From: Methanobacteriota archaeon
GTDB lineage: Archaea; Thermoplasmatota; DTKX01; GCA-020343715
Length of the DNA stretch: 13,546 bases
Direction of reading: 5' to 3'
Assembly: GCA_030597775.1 (NCBI GenBank)
Contig: JAUVRF010000015.1
Span: forward strand, 1-13,546
Positions 6,972 to 13,545 of the stretch are shown piece after piece. Position numbers and translations under genes: made by a program. The notes under the pieces are model-generated. The model saw only the letters and a list, made by a program, of their open reading frames with translations. It did not search any database and was not told the origin of the DNA. The stretch's first letter is position 1; every line of letters begins with the position of its first letter.

Positions 6972-7262
6972 ATGGTGGGCGCCCGCGACGGATACTTCAT
7001 CCTCTACCCCCAGTACTTCGACAGTCGCATCAGCCGGGAGGAGGGCCGCAGGGTCCCCCGGGAAATGGCCATGAAGGGTCCCACCGCCATACATGTTTTC
7101 CATGCCGCCCAGACCGCGGGCTTCGACCCCGAGCTGGACCCCGACTCGCACCACCCGGCGTTCTGGTTCCACAGGGCGGGCCGCGTTCTCATCTCGATCG
7201 ACAACGTTGACGGCACCAAGGCCGGCCTGATCCGTGTGATCGCCCGCTACATGAAGAAGTAG
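6972..7262 (+). CDS. srp19: Signal recognition particle protein SRP19
   Basis: SRP19 binds the tips of helices 6 and 8 of 7S RNA and prepares it for loading of SRP54, so it supports co-translational targeting of membrane and secreted proteins. The 96-residue product has the family opening FILYPQYFDSRISREEGRRVPRE, where YP-x-Y-x-D and GRRVP are diagnostic. It also has HPAFWFHRAGRVLI in the core and ends in a basic tail (YMKK), all within the usual archaeal length. The ATG at 6972 follows GGGGG about 8 bases upstream. It starts 25 bases after eS8 without an obvious promoter, so the two are probably co-transcribed. It converges on the thrombospondin-repeat gene. Confidence 0.93.
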   Translation: MVGARDGYFILYPQYFDSRISREEGRRVPREMAMKGPTAIHVFHAAQTAGFDPELDPDSHHPAFWFHRAGRVLISIDNVDGTKAGLIRVIARYMKK

Positions 7263-7320
7263 GTCCCACGCGCTGGTCGTGGCGATATCCTTTGTACCAC
7301 CGTGAGGAAGAGAAGGGGAT

Positions 7321-7344
7321 GGGGCTGCCATCGCCTGCGGCCCC
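7321..7344. terminator. Stem-loop between convergent genes
   Basis: GGGGCTGC (7321-7328) pairs with GCGGCCCC (7337-7344) across an 8-base loop, with one G-T wobble. It lies between the SRP19 stop and the stop of the thrombospondin-repeat gene, so it could end transcripts from both sides. It lacks a clean U-run, so the call is weak. Confidence 0.3.
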
Positions 7345-7356
7345 AACGGTGATGGA

Positions 7357-8658
7357 TCACGGCAGGCGATTGCCGGAAACGTCATCCCACACCATCGGTA
7401 GGTATTCCACCTTCTCGTGGATGCTGGTGGTGATCACCAGCCTTGCCAGCCCTGCCCTGACCTCGTCACCGATGGTCACCGAGACCTTGAAGAGGCCATC
7501 GTTGCCGGTGGCGACCCGGTCCGAGATGGGTGTCATCACCCCGTCCTGCTCGATCCAGATCTGGACGAGCATCGGGACGGAGATCGGCGTCCAGTCACCG
7601 GTGCCCTCTCCGGTGTACGGGGTCATGTTGAACTCGACCTGACCCTGCACGTTGAAGGGAACACCCTTGGTGACGACCCCGGGGAAGAACGGGGTCGGGC
7701 AGGTGCTGTTACCAACGACCCTGGACCATGCCAGATGGTCCACCAACCACGTGCGCGGGTCGATATCGTCCGTGAGCTGGTCGTCATCGGTGTCCGCGAG
7801 GAGCGGGTCGGAGGTCTGGTCCCCGTTGGCCGGGTTGCCGAATATCTCGTGACCATCCCGCACACCGTCGCCGTCGGTGTCCGGGTCACGGGGGTTGGTA
7901 AAGTTCAATGGCTCTCCCGTGATAGGGTCGTACTTCCACTCGGCCCAGTTGGGCAGGAAATCCATGTCATTATCATCGTGATAGTCGTCAATGCCATTGC
8001 CGTTCGAGTCGGCCCTCGTGGGGCTGGTCCCGGTGAAGTGCATGTCGCCAGGCATCTTCCAGACCTCCTGGCCGTCCCATAGACCATCATCATCGGTGTC
8101 CCTGTCGTTTGGGTCCGATCCGAAGTAGAGCTCGAGACCATCGTGTAGCTTGTCACCGTCGGAGTCCCGGTTGAAGGGGTCGGTGCCCCACTCGGGTTCG
8201 AAGACGTCCGCGAGGGTATCGTTGTCAGAGTCCCACTCCGCTACAGGGATCGGCAAGGGGACCGGACCGATCCTGGGATCGCCCCTGGTGTCCGGGACAA
8301 GGGGGTTGGGATCGGTAGAGTCGAGGGGGTACTGGTCCCCGTCGGTGTTCGGGTTCAGGGGATTGGTGCCCTCGAGGAACTCCCGGAGGTTCGTCCAGCC
8401 GTCGTTGTCGGTGTCGAAGAGGTCATCCTCGGGATTGGTGGGGTCGAGGCCGTACGTGACCTCCCAGCCGTCCCAGCACCCTCCGCCGTCGGAGTCCGGG
8501 TTCAGGGGATTGGTACCAGCCCGGAACTCGTCCAGGTTGCCCAGCTTGTCGTCGTCGGGATCCGCCTTCGTGTCGGTGGGGTCCATCGCACCCCAGGCGG
8601 AGGCCGTGAACGAGCTTGCGATCATGAGCAGGGACACGAACAGAGCCAACTTCTTCAT
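7357..8658 (-). CDS. Secreted thrombospondin type 3 repeat calcium-binding protein
   Basis: This 433-residue exported protein has unknown function. Residues 1 to about 22 form a signal peptide: MKK, a hydrophobic core, then a TASA cleavage region. Residues about 25-310 hold eight or so Asp-rich loops of thrombospondin type 3 kind, such as DSDGDKLHDGLE, DTDDDGLWDGQE, DTDGDGVRDGHE and DTDDDQLTDDID. Each is followed by a GTNP or GSDP turn, the known calcium-binding arrangement. From about residue 320 a beta-rich domain (VPFNVQGQVEF ... GLFKVSVTIGDEV) resembles an Ig-like fold. It then stops at NRLP with no transmembrane helix, sorting signal or enzyme domain. The protein is therefore probably released or held at the surface by other partners. 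The ATG has a GGTGGTGA site 7 bases upstream and a strong TATA box. Confidence 0.88.
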   Translation of the reverse strand: MKKLALFVSLLMIASSFTASAWGAMDPTDTKADPDDDKLGNLDEFRAGTNPLNPDSDGGGCWDGWEVTYGLDPTNPEDDLFDTDNDGWTNLREFLEGTNPLNPNTDGDQYPLDSTDPNPLVPDTRGDPRIGPVPLPIPVAEWDSDNDTLADVFEPEWGTDPFNRDSDGDKLHDGLELYFGSDPNDRDTDDDGLWDGQEVWKMPGDMHFTGTSPTRADSNGNGIDDYHDDNDMDFLPNWAEWKYDPITGEPLNFTNPRDPDTDGDGVRDGHEIFGNPANGDQTSDPLLADTDDDQLTDDIDPRTWLVDHLAWSRVVGNSTCPTPFFPGVVTKGVPFNVQGQVEFNMTPYTGEGTGDWTPISVPMLVQIWIEQDGVMTPISDRVATGNDGLFKVSVTIGDEVRAGLARLVITTSIHEKVEYLPMVWDDVSGNRLP

Positions 8659-8665
8659 AATCCTT

Positions 8666-8721
8666 CACCACCCTGTGACATCCGGTGTTAGATTTGGGGT
8701 TCCTCGGTTATATATTTAATA
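8666..8721 (-). promoter_or_regulatory. Promoter and ribosome binding site of the secreted protein gene
   Basis: The minus strand reads TATTAAATATATAA (8721-8708), a strong TATA box, giving a transcript start near 8689 and a leader of about 30 bases. The leader contains GGTGGTGA (8673-8666), 7 bases before the ATG at 8658. A 7-base-pair inverted repeat sits just upstream of the TATA box. Confidence 0.65.
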
Positions 8722-8724
8722 CGA

Positions 8725-8747
8725 CGCCCTTCGAATCGTTAAGGGCG
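8725..8747 (-). repeat. Inverted repeat next to the TATA box
   Basis: CGCCCTT (8725-8731) and AAGGGCG (8741-8747) form a perfect 7-base-pair stem with a 9-base loop. On the minus strand it ends three bases before the TATA box of the secreted-protein gene, where a regulator could block TFB or TBP. It could instead end the rtcB transcript, because AU-rich bases follow it. Confidence 0.45.
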
Positions 8748-8816
8748 ATTTAGAAGGATATTCAGCATGTTACTCGCAGGATACTAACATACTGGCCATG
8801 AATTGTCATAGTGAGA

Positions 8817-8851
8817 CAATATTCGAATATTGGTACAAGCTTCGAACATTG
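8817..8851. promoter_or_regulatory. Tandem palindromes CAA-N2-TTCGAA-N2-TTG
   Basis: A perfect 16-base palindrome CAATATTCGAATATTG (8817-8832) is followed three bases later by CAAGCTTCGAACATTG (8836-8851). Both keep CAA, TTCGAA and TTG, and their centres are 19 bases apart. The N2 positions are not complementary in the second copy, so the conserved bases suggest protein recognition rather than RNA pairing. The site begins 10 bases after the rtcB stop and about 130 bases before the next transcript start. A third element, ATTGTC ... GACAAT (8802-8820), overlaps the first copy. Confidence 0.5.
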
Positions 8852-8861
8852 TGAGAAATTC

Positions 8862-10316
8862 CTAGCCCTTCATGACGCCCATCGGGACCAGGCGTGCAAC
8901 CTTCTTGGAGATCCCGCCCCTGTGGGTCACGTCCACGACCTGGTCGATGTCCTTGTATGCATCAGGGGCCTCCTCGGCCAGCACCTTCATGCTCTCGCCC
9001 CTCACGTAGATGCCCCGGTTGCCCAGGTCCTTGACTATCCGCTCGGCCCTGAAGGTCTTCACCGACTTGGTGCGGGACATGCGACGGCCCGCCCCGTGGC
9101 AGGTGGAGCCCCAGGTATCATCCATGGCCTGCTGGGTCCCGACCAGCAGGTAGGAGGCCGAGCCCATGTCGCCAGGGATGATGACGGGCTGGCCCACCTC
9201 GGCGTAGTCTGCGGACAGCTCGGGTCGTCCCGCCGGGAAGGCGCGGGTGGCTCCCTTGCGATGGACCAGCAGGCGACGCCGCTGGCCCTCCACCTGGTGC
9301 TCCTCCTTCTTTGCTATGTTGTGCGCTAGGTCGTAGACCAGGTCCATTCCCAGGTCCTCGGGGGACGGGCCAAGCACGTCGGAGAAGCTCTCCCGCACCC
9401 AGTGCATGATCATCTGGCGGTTGGTCCAGGCGAAGTTGGCCGCGGCCGCCATGGCGCCAATGTAGCCCTCCCCCTCGGGGGAGTCGACGGGCACGCAGGC
9501 CAGCTGCCTGTCCGGCAGCTTGATGCCGTACTGCTTGACCGCGGTCTCCATCACCCGCAGGTGGTCGGAGCACACCTGGTGGCCGAAGCCACGGGAACCG
9601 GTGTGTATCATCACGGTGATCTGGCCCTCCCTCTCGATGCCGAATGCCTTGGCGGTCTCTGGTTCGAAGATCCGGTCGACCTTCTGGATCTCAAGGAAGT
9701 GGTTGCCAGCCCCGAGGGTCCCCAGCTGGGGCTTGCCCCGCTTTCGGGCCCGGTCGGAAATGTGCTCCGTGAGGGCTCCGGGCATGGAGCCACCGTCCTC
9801 GGTGTGGTCCAGGTCCTTCTCCCAGCCGTATCCCTCTCGGACGGCCCATTCCACACCCTCGGTCATTACCTCGTCCAGCTCCCGGTCGGAGAGACGCAGT
9901 TTGCCCTTGGAGCCCAGTCCGGAGGGCACGTTGGCGAACATCGTGTCGACAAGGTCCCGGACGTTGCCCTCCACGTCGGAGGCGTCCAGGTCGGTCCGGA
10001 GCAGGCGCACCCCGCAGTTGATGTCGTAGCCCACGCCCCCGGGGGAGACCACGCCGTCCTCCATGTCCGTGGCGGCGACCCCCCCGATCGGGAAGCCGTA
10101 GCCGAAGTGGATGTCGGGCATGGCCAGGCTGTCTCCCACGATGCCTGGGAGGGTTGCGACGTTGGCGACCTGGTCGAGGACGTTGTCGCGGATGATGGGG
10201 CCCATCATCTCCTCGCTCGCATAGATGCGCCCTCGGGTCAGCATGCCCTCTCGCGTGGACTTGGGAATGACCCAGACCACGTCGCTCTCCCTCTCGAGGA
10301 CCTGCTTCCAATCCAT
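8862..10316 (-). CDS. rtcB: RNA-splicing ligase RtcB
   Basis: RtcB joins 2',3'-cyclic phosphate (or 3'-phosphate) and 5'-hydroxyl RNA ends in a GTP- and Mn-dependent reaction, chiefly to rejoin tRNA exons after intron removal. All 484 residues appear present and there is no intein, although archaeal rtcB genes sometimes carry one. Metal-site residues D98 and C101 lie in GYDINCGVRLL, N205 and H206 in LGAGNHFLE, and H238 in IHTGSRG. The guanylylated histidine is H407 in CHGAGRRMSR, and the conserved C-terminal Lys-Gly is K483-G484. The ATG at 10316 follows GGGAGGTGG with a 6-base gap. The archease gene lies 58 bases upstream on the same strand, a well-known pairing. CTTATC in that gap is at best a weak internal promoter. 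Confidence 0.98.
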   Translation of the reverse strand: MDWKQVLERESDVVWVIPKSTREGMLTRGRIYASEEMMGPIIRDNVLDQVANVATLPGIVGDSLAMPDIHFGYGFPIGGVAATDMEDGVVSPGGVGYDINCGVRLLRTDLDASDVEGNVRDLVDTMFANVPSGLGSKGKLRLSDRELDEVMTEGVEWAVREGYGWEKDLDHTEDGGSMPGALTEHISDRARKRGKPQLGTLGAGNHFLEIQKVDRIFEPETAKAFGIEREGQITVMIHTGSRGFGHQVCSDHLRVMETAVKQYGIKLPDRQLACVPVDSPEGEGYIGAMAAAANFAWTNRQMIMHWVRESFSDVLGPSPEDLGMDLVYDLAHNIAKKEEHQVEGQRRRLLVHRKGATRAFPAGRPELSADYAEVGQPVIIPGDMGSASYLLVGTQQAMDDTWGSTCHGAGRRMSRTKSVKTFRAERIVKDLGNRGIYVRGESMKVLAEEAPDAYKDIDQVVDVTHRGGISKKVARLVPMGVMKG

Positions 10317-10374
10317 CGCCTGGCCACCTCCCTCCGCTTAGAACTGTCGACCCAGATAAGGCTTGTGCCGGCCA

Positions 10375-10806
10375 TCATATGTCGAACAGCACCTGGGCCC
10401 AACCCTCGTCGGGCCGGACCTCCAGGGTGTGATACGTGACGGCCTTGATGTCGTGGAGCAGCTCGTGGCGCCCCGCCTCGAATATCTCGCCCCTGATGCG
10501 GGCCACGAGATGCCAGGGCGGTCCCCCCTCGGGGATGTCCACCTCCACCTCCGAGGCCAGGACGCCCTCGGTCTCCCAGAGGACCAGCAGGTCCGTGAGG
10601 AAGTCCACCATCATCCCTCCCAGGTCATCGGAGGCCGCCTCCACCTCCCAGCTGCGGACGGCCACGACCGTAGCGGTGTCGCAGATGAGGTCGTACATGC
10701 CCCAGGCCGCGTTGGCGTACAGCTTGGCCAGGGATGAGCCCCGGGCACGGATGGCCACATCGGCCGTGACCTCGACCAGGTCGTACCGGCGCCCCTCCTC
10801 GGTCAT
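10375..10806 (-). CDS. Archease, activator of RtcB
   Basis: Archease speeds guanylylation of RtcB and broadens its nucleotide use, allowing multiple turnovers in tRNA ligation. The 143-residue product shows the family core TADVAIRARG at 14-23, LYANAAWGMYDL at 29-40, MMVDFLTDLL at 65-74, and the C-terminal KAVTYHTLEV ... WAQVLFDI. Acidic residues D16, D60/D61 and D142 are candidate metal ligands by analogy with characterised archeases. The usual opening is EHTAD; here it is EVTAD, so a commonly conserved His is Val. I chose the ATG at 10806, because AGGGGG stands about 7 bases upstream. A TTG two codons earlier would sit almost on that site. It starts 11 bases after the mptA stop and precedes rtcB, forming one probable operon. 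Confidence 0.94.
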   Translation of the reverse strand: MTEEGRRYDLVEVTADVAIRARGSSLAKLYANAAWGMYDLICDTATVVAVRSWEVEAASDDLGGMMVDFLTDLLVLWETEGVLASEVEVDIPEGGPPWHLVARIRGEIFEAGRHELLHDIKAVTYHTLEVRPDEGWAQVLFDI

Positions 10807-10817
10807 CGTCAATCCCC

Positions 10818-11711
10818 CTACGAACGCAGCTCGCCAAGCGTGGTGACCCTCTCGGCGAAGGCGTTGTGCTTGTGGATGGATTCTTTGCTCTCTGACCGGA
10901 CGATCACCGACGTGTCGTCGGGCAGGTCGGGATACTGGTGCACAACAGCATCGAGGATGTCCCGGACGATGTCCTCCACGAACTTGGGATTGGAGTGGGC
11001 CTGTATGACCAGGCGGGCCTCGTCCTCCCGCTTGAGCAGTTCCTTGGTGGGTGCCGAGAGCTGTCCCTCCACCAGGTCGATGAGGTCGTTGGCCTCCAGC
11101 TCAACGGCCTCGGGGACCTCCAGCATGAGGGTGGCCACGTTCCTCTGGTTGTGGCTCATCATGGGAATCTGGTCCACCATTCCCGCGAGGTCCGGATTCT
11201 CCTCGGAGATGATCTCCCGGACGCCCTCCATGGCGCATGGGCATGCGGAGATGCCCACCACCTCCACGCCGATGAGCTTACGGACACGGATGGGGTCCTC
11301 ACGATGTGCCTGGGCACGGGCGATCAGGCGATATCGCTCCAGGCTGGTCCTGCCGTTCCCGACCTTCCGCTCGAGGAAGTAGTCGGCACGGGCCTGGGCC
11401 TGGGACCAGGTGGCATATTCGTGACGGACGAGCAGTTGTCGGGCCAGCCGCTGGCAGAGGTCCTCCAGGCTGGTGACCGGGTCCCGGACACTGAGGTCCA
11501 CCCCCTCGCCCAGCACCTCCACGTTCCGGGACAGGTGGGAACCCTTGAGCTCTGGCGGGAGGTCGACGAACACATCGATCACGGGCTGCAGGACCACCTC
11601 GCCTGACGGTCTCCGGACCCTGATGGGTTTGACCAGGTTGGTGACCCCGACGCGGGTTAGCCGGTAGCGACCCTTGGGTTCCCAGGCCTGGACATCCGTG
11701 TCTCTTGCCAC
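10818..11711 (-). CDS. mptA: GTP cyclohydrolase MptA (FolE2/type IB family)
   Basis: MptA converts GTP to 7,8-dihydroneopterin 2',3'-cyclic phosphate, the first step towards tetrahydromethanopterin-type cofactors. In many archaea this route also supplies precursors for archaeosine in tRNA. The 297-residue product contains KGSHLSRNVE with H59, ISACPCAMEGVR with C157 and C159, and PMMSHNQRNVATLMLE with H187 and E198. These are the metal and active-site motifs of the family. I chose the GTG at 11711, where the protein starts ARDTDVQAWEPKGRYRL as relatives do and GAGG stands just before it. The open frame continues upstream another 76 codons, but these read into the divergent gene and look non-coding. 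The CTTTAAGG box would start transcription almost at the GTG. It heads the mptA-archease-rtcB cluster. Confidence 0.93.
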   Translation of the reverse strand: MARDTDVQAWEPKGRYRLTRVGVTNLVKPIRVRRPSGEVVLQPVIDVFVDLPPELKGSHLSRNVEVLGEGVDLSVRDPVTSLEDLCQRLARQLLVRHEYATWSQAQARADYFLERKVGNGRTSLERYRLIARAQAHREDPIRVRKLIGVEVVGISACPCAMEGVREIISEENPDLAGMVDQIPMMSHNQRNVATLMLEVPEAVELEANDLIDLVEGQLSAPTKELLKREDEARLVIQAHSNPKFVEDIVRDILDAVVHQYPDLPDDTSVIVRSESKESIHKHNAFAERVTTLGELRS

Positions 11712-11732
11712 GGACCTCGGAATGACGCGTCC

Positions 11733-11740
11733 CCTTAAAG
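11733..11740. promoter_or_regulatory. Shared TATA-like box between mptA and the divergent membrane-protein gene
   Basis: CCTTAAAG (CTTTAAGG on the minus strand) is the only AT-rich box in the 79-base gap. Leftward it predicts transcription at about 11711, at the mptA GTG. Rightward it predicts about 11763, 28 bases before the GTG at 11791. Two ACGCGT palindromes at 11725-11730 and 11785-11790 flank it, exactly 60 bases apart. Confidence 0.4.
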
Positions 11741-11790
11741 AGGATTGCGCCCGGGAAGGCCCCACGAGTTTCGCAGCCACTGAAACGCGT

Positions 11791-12957
11791 GTGCTAACTG
11801 ACAAATACCTCCTGGTCCTATCCGATATCGTGGAGACAGGTGCGCTGGTGCACGGCCCCACCGCCATCGAGCTGGCGGGGTGGCGGATGAGGAGGGGTCT
11901 TCTGGGCCTGATACTGATGGTAGTGGCCGGTCTGGCCATCTATCTGGCCCTCATGGGTCTGCTTGACGATCCGGAGGCGGGAGGAGGCGTCGTCCTCACC
12001 ACGATGATCACCCTGGGTGCGGGATGTGCCATAGGCTTCTTCGGCATCCGCTACTTCCTCCTGGGTCTCCAGGGGCAGGGCGTCAAGCTCTACGAAAGGG
12101 CCGTGGAGGCCGAGTTCTTCGAACCGACCGGACTGGCGCCAAGGCGAAGGACGGTGCCGCTACTTCGAGTGCACATCTCAGGGAGCGGTCGCCAACCCAC
12201 CGGCCAGGCCATAACCACCACGGGCCACGCGTTCCGACTACCATCGGGAGTCATGGACGAGGCCGACCTGTGGTACCTGGGCTCCCTCGGCACGAAGCCC
12301 CTGGCACCCGGAGGACAGGAGGCCAAGGAGGCCTACGCGAAGGGTGAGCTCAGGCCGTACCCGAGGGAACCTCCAGCGGTGCTGGTCGACCATGGAAAGC
12401 CGTGGCCCCCGATCCCGGGTGCGGGGGACGATATCGTGGTGATGGCGGAGACCCCACCAAGGCCCGCCACTGCGGTGCCCGCCGCCGCTCCTGCCGCCCC
12501 TGCCACCCCAGCCGCCCCTGCCGCCCCTGCCATGGCACCAGCCGCTCCGGCACCCAGGACCTACGCCAGGCCCCAGCGGGTCCTGGTCCCCGAGGTGACC
12601 GCGGCTCCTCGGCCACCCGAGGGACCCGTGAGTGTGCTCGTGGACCTTCCCGAGGCGCCGCGTGACATCCCGGCCCTGCCGACCGTTGAGCCCTTCACAC
12701 CCCCACGGACGGTCCCATCGCCCCCCGTACCGGTAACGCCTCCCCCGGAGGTCCCCGCCCCGGTATCGGACGAATGGGAGCTGGAGGAGCTTCCCCCACT
12801 CGATGTCCCGAGGGTCCCGCCGGCTACACCGGCTCCCGCCCCCTCGGTCCCATCGGACGGCGCCGACGAGTGGGCTCTCGAGGAGATCCCGCCGCCCGGT
12901 GAGGCGGAGAAGAAACCTCCAAGCGCCCCCTCCGGATGGGACTGGGAGGAGCTTTGA
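11791..12957 (+). CDS. Two-helix membrane protein with Pro/Ala-rich tail and Trp-acidic motifs
   Basis: I do not recognise this 388-residue protein. Two hydrophobic helices lie at about 37-57 and 67-93, joined by a short loop (DDPEAGGGV), so both ends should face the same side. Residues about 95-220 form a small compact domain. From about 225 the chain is Pro/Ala-rich and probably disordered. The end carries three similar motifs: DEWELEELPP (327-336), DEWALEEIPP (359-368) and WDWEEL as the last six residues (383-388). These look like repeated docking peptides. The GTG at 11791 is the best start, as it lies 28 bases after the predicted transcript start. Upstream in-frame codons at 11674 and 11722 would precede the promoter and overlap mptA. 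No ribosome binding site is evident at the chosen start, so the N-terminus is uncertain. Confidence 0.8.
   Translation: MLTDKYLLVLSDIVETGALVHGPTAIELAGWRMRRGLLGLILMVVAGLAIYLALMGLLDDPEAGGGVVLTTMITLGAGCAIGFFGIRYFLLGLQGQGVKLYERAVEAEFFEPTGLAPRRRTVPLLRVHISGSGRQPTGQAITTTGHAFRLPSGVMDEADLWYLGSLGTKPLAPGGQEAKEAYAKGELRPYPREPPAVLVDHGKPWPPIPGAGDDIVVMAETPPRPATAVPAAAPAAPATPAAPAAPAMAPAAPAPRTYARPQRVLVPEVTAAPRPPEGPVSVLVDLPEAPRDIPALPTVEPFTPPRTVPSPPVPVTPPPEVPAPVSDEWELEELPPLDVPRVPPATPAPAPSVPSDGADEWALEEIPPPGEAEKKPPSAPSGWDWEEL
12478..12555 (+). repeat. Ala-Pro coding repeat
   Basis: Near-repeats of GCCGCCCCTGCC encode alternating Ala-Ala-Pro and Ala-Thr-Pro units within the disordered tail of the membrane protein. 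This is a coding low-complexity repeat. Confidence 0.75.
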
Positions 12958-12960
12958 GCT

Positions 12961-12967
12961 CCTTTTT
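12961..12967 (+). terminator. U-run terminator after the membrane-protein gene
   Basis: CCTTTTT begins four bases after the stop codon at 12957. A short U-run directly behind a gene is the usual archaeal intrinsic terminator. TTTTTGTAGTAAAAA around it could form a weak hairpin. Confidence 0.5.
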
Positions 12968-12997
12968 GTAGTAAAAACACTCACACTTGGGCCCACC

Positions 12998-13081
12998 GTT
13001 CCATTTTGTTCCGGTTCCAGACCCTGTAAAAAAATATTTATAGTAATCTGCACATAGAAACAGACGTCCTGATGACGTCAT
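12998..13081 (+). promoter_or_regulatory. Promoter and candidate operator of the winged-helix regulator
   Basis: ATATTTATA (13034-13042) after a run of A is a strong TATA box, predicting a transcript start near 13064. Two GACGTC palindromes follow at 13063-13068 and 13074-13079, 11 bases apart, about one helical turn. The second extends to ATGACGTCAT (13072-13081). Placed across the start site and early leader, they would suit repression, perhaps by the encoded regulator itself. Upstream of the TATA box are three GTTCC words (12998, 13008, 13014). The GTG at 13102 has GGGGG about 7 bases before it. Confidence 0.5.
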
Positions 13082-13101
13082 AGGTCGAAAGGGGGAATCA
13101 G

Positions 13102-13470
13102 GTGTCTGTCGCAAGAGCCAAGGTTGATGAGACAATCGAGGTGCTAGCTTCCACGGGTATGCCCAAGGGTACTGCGCGGACGTTGGCGTATCTCACCACG
13201 AAGGACGACTGGGCGACATCCAGGGATATCGAGAAGGCGACCAACCTCAGACAACCCGAGGTCTCGATCGCTGTCCGCACTCTTTTGGAACGCGGATGGG
13301 TCGAGAGGGACAGCCTGAAGCGAGAGTCCAAGGGAAGGCCCATCAACATCTACAGGATGGACGTGGACCTCACAGATGTGTATCTGTCCATTGAGTCCGA
13401 CGAGAAGGAGAAGATCGCCGATGTCGAAGAGAACCTGGTACATATCAAGGAGCTGTGGGACGTAGCGTGA
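13102..13470 (+). CDS. Small winged-helix DNA-binding regulator (MarR/TrmB-like)
   Basis: This 122-residue protein is probably a transcription regulator that works as a dimer. A winged helix-turn-helix spans about residues 20-90: SRDIEKATNLRQPEVSIAVR looks like the helix-turn-helix, with RQPEVSIAVRTLLERGWV as its recognition-helix part. KRESKGRPINIYRM is the beta wing. Residues about 93-122 form an acidic helix (SDEKEKIADVEENLVHIKELW) that may dimerise as a coiled coil. No ligand-binding or metal-binding domain is present, so the signal it senses is not evident. The chosen GTG has a GGGGG ribosome site and a well-placed TATA box. Close neighbours do not reveal a target. The paired palindromes in its own leader suggest autoregulation, which is inference. 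Confidence 0.88.
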   Translation: MSVARAKVDETIEVLASTGMPKGTARTLAYLTTKDDWATSRDIEKATNLRQPEVSIAVRTLLERGWVERDSLKRESKGRPINIYRMDVDLTDVYLSIESDEKEKIADVEENLVHIKELWDVA

Positions 13471-13485
13471 GGGGATAGCGGGTCC

Positions 13486-13545
13486 CTAACGCTCCTTGAT
13501 GAAAACGCCAGATGTACTGGCAACCACCGCTCTGGTTGCCATGTC
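13486..13545 (-). CDS. Possible C-terminus of a convergent gene (partial)
   Basis: Reading leftward from the window edge, the frame gives DMATRAVVASTSGVFIKER and then a TAG stop at 13488-13486. The peptide looks protein-like and would place a convergent gene end 15 bases after the regulator's stop, a spacing normal for this region. Only 19 codons are visible and I recognise no family. The same bases also form an inverted repeat, so the open frame could be chance. Confidence 0.35.
   Translation of the reverse strand, partial: DMATRAVVASTSGVFIKER
13518..13541. repeat. Perfect 9-base-pair inverted repeat at the window edge
   Basis: TGGCAACCA (13518-13526) and TGGTTGCCA (13533-13541) pair perfectly around a 6-base loop. 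It could terminate transcription of the regulator gene 48 bases upstream, or it could be chance symmetry inside the coding end of a minus-strand gene. There is no U-run in view. Confidence 0.4.

Noticed and set aside
8817..8832. Intrinsic terminator hairpin for rtcB
   Set aside because: The RNA stem would be short and AU-rich, and the tandem copy pairs poorly. The conserved bases fit protein binding better, though termination is not excluded.
9402..10439. A 345-codon + strand open frame opposite rtcB
   Set aside because: It is the antisense of RtcB catalytic motifs and has composition typical of a GC-rich shadow frame.
11712..11939. A 76-codon N-terminal extension of MptA
   Set aside because: It overlaps the divergent gene and the promoter, looks unlike any MptA N-terminus, and the GTG at 11711 has GAGG before it.
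12238..13053. A minus-strand frame across the Pro/Ala tail and the following gap
   Set aside because: It crosses a likely terminator and promoter and consists of Arg/Gly low complexity, so it is a shadow of the + strand gene.
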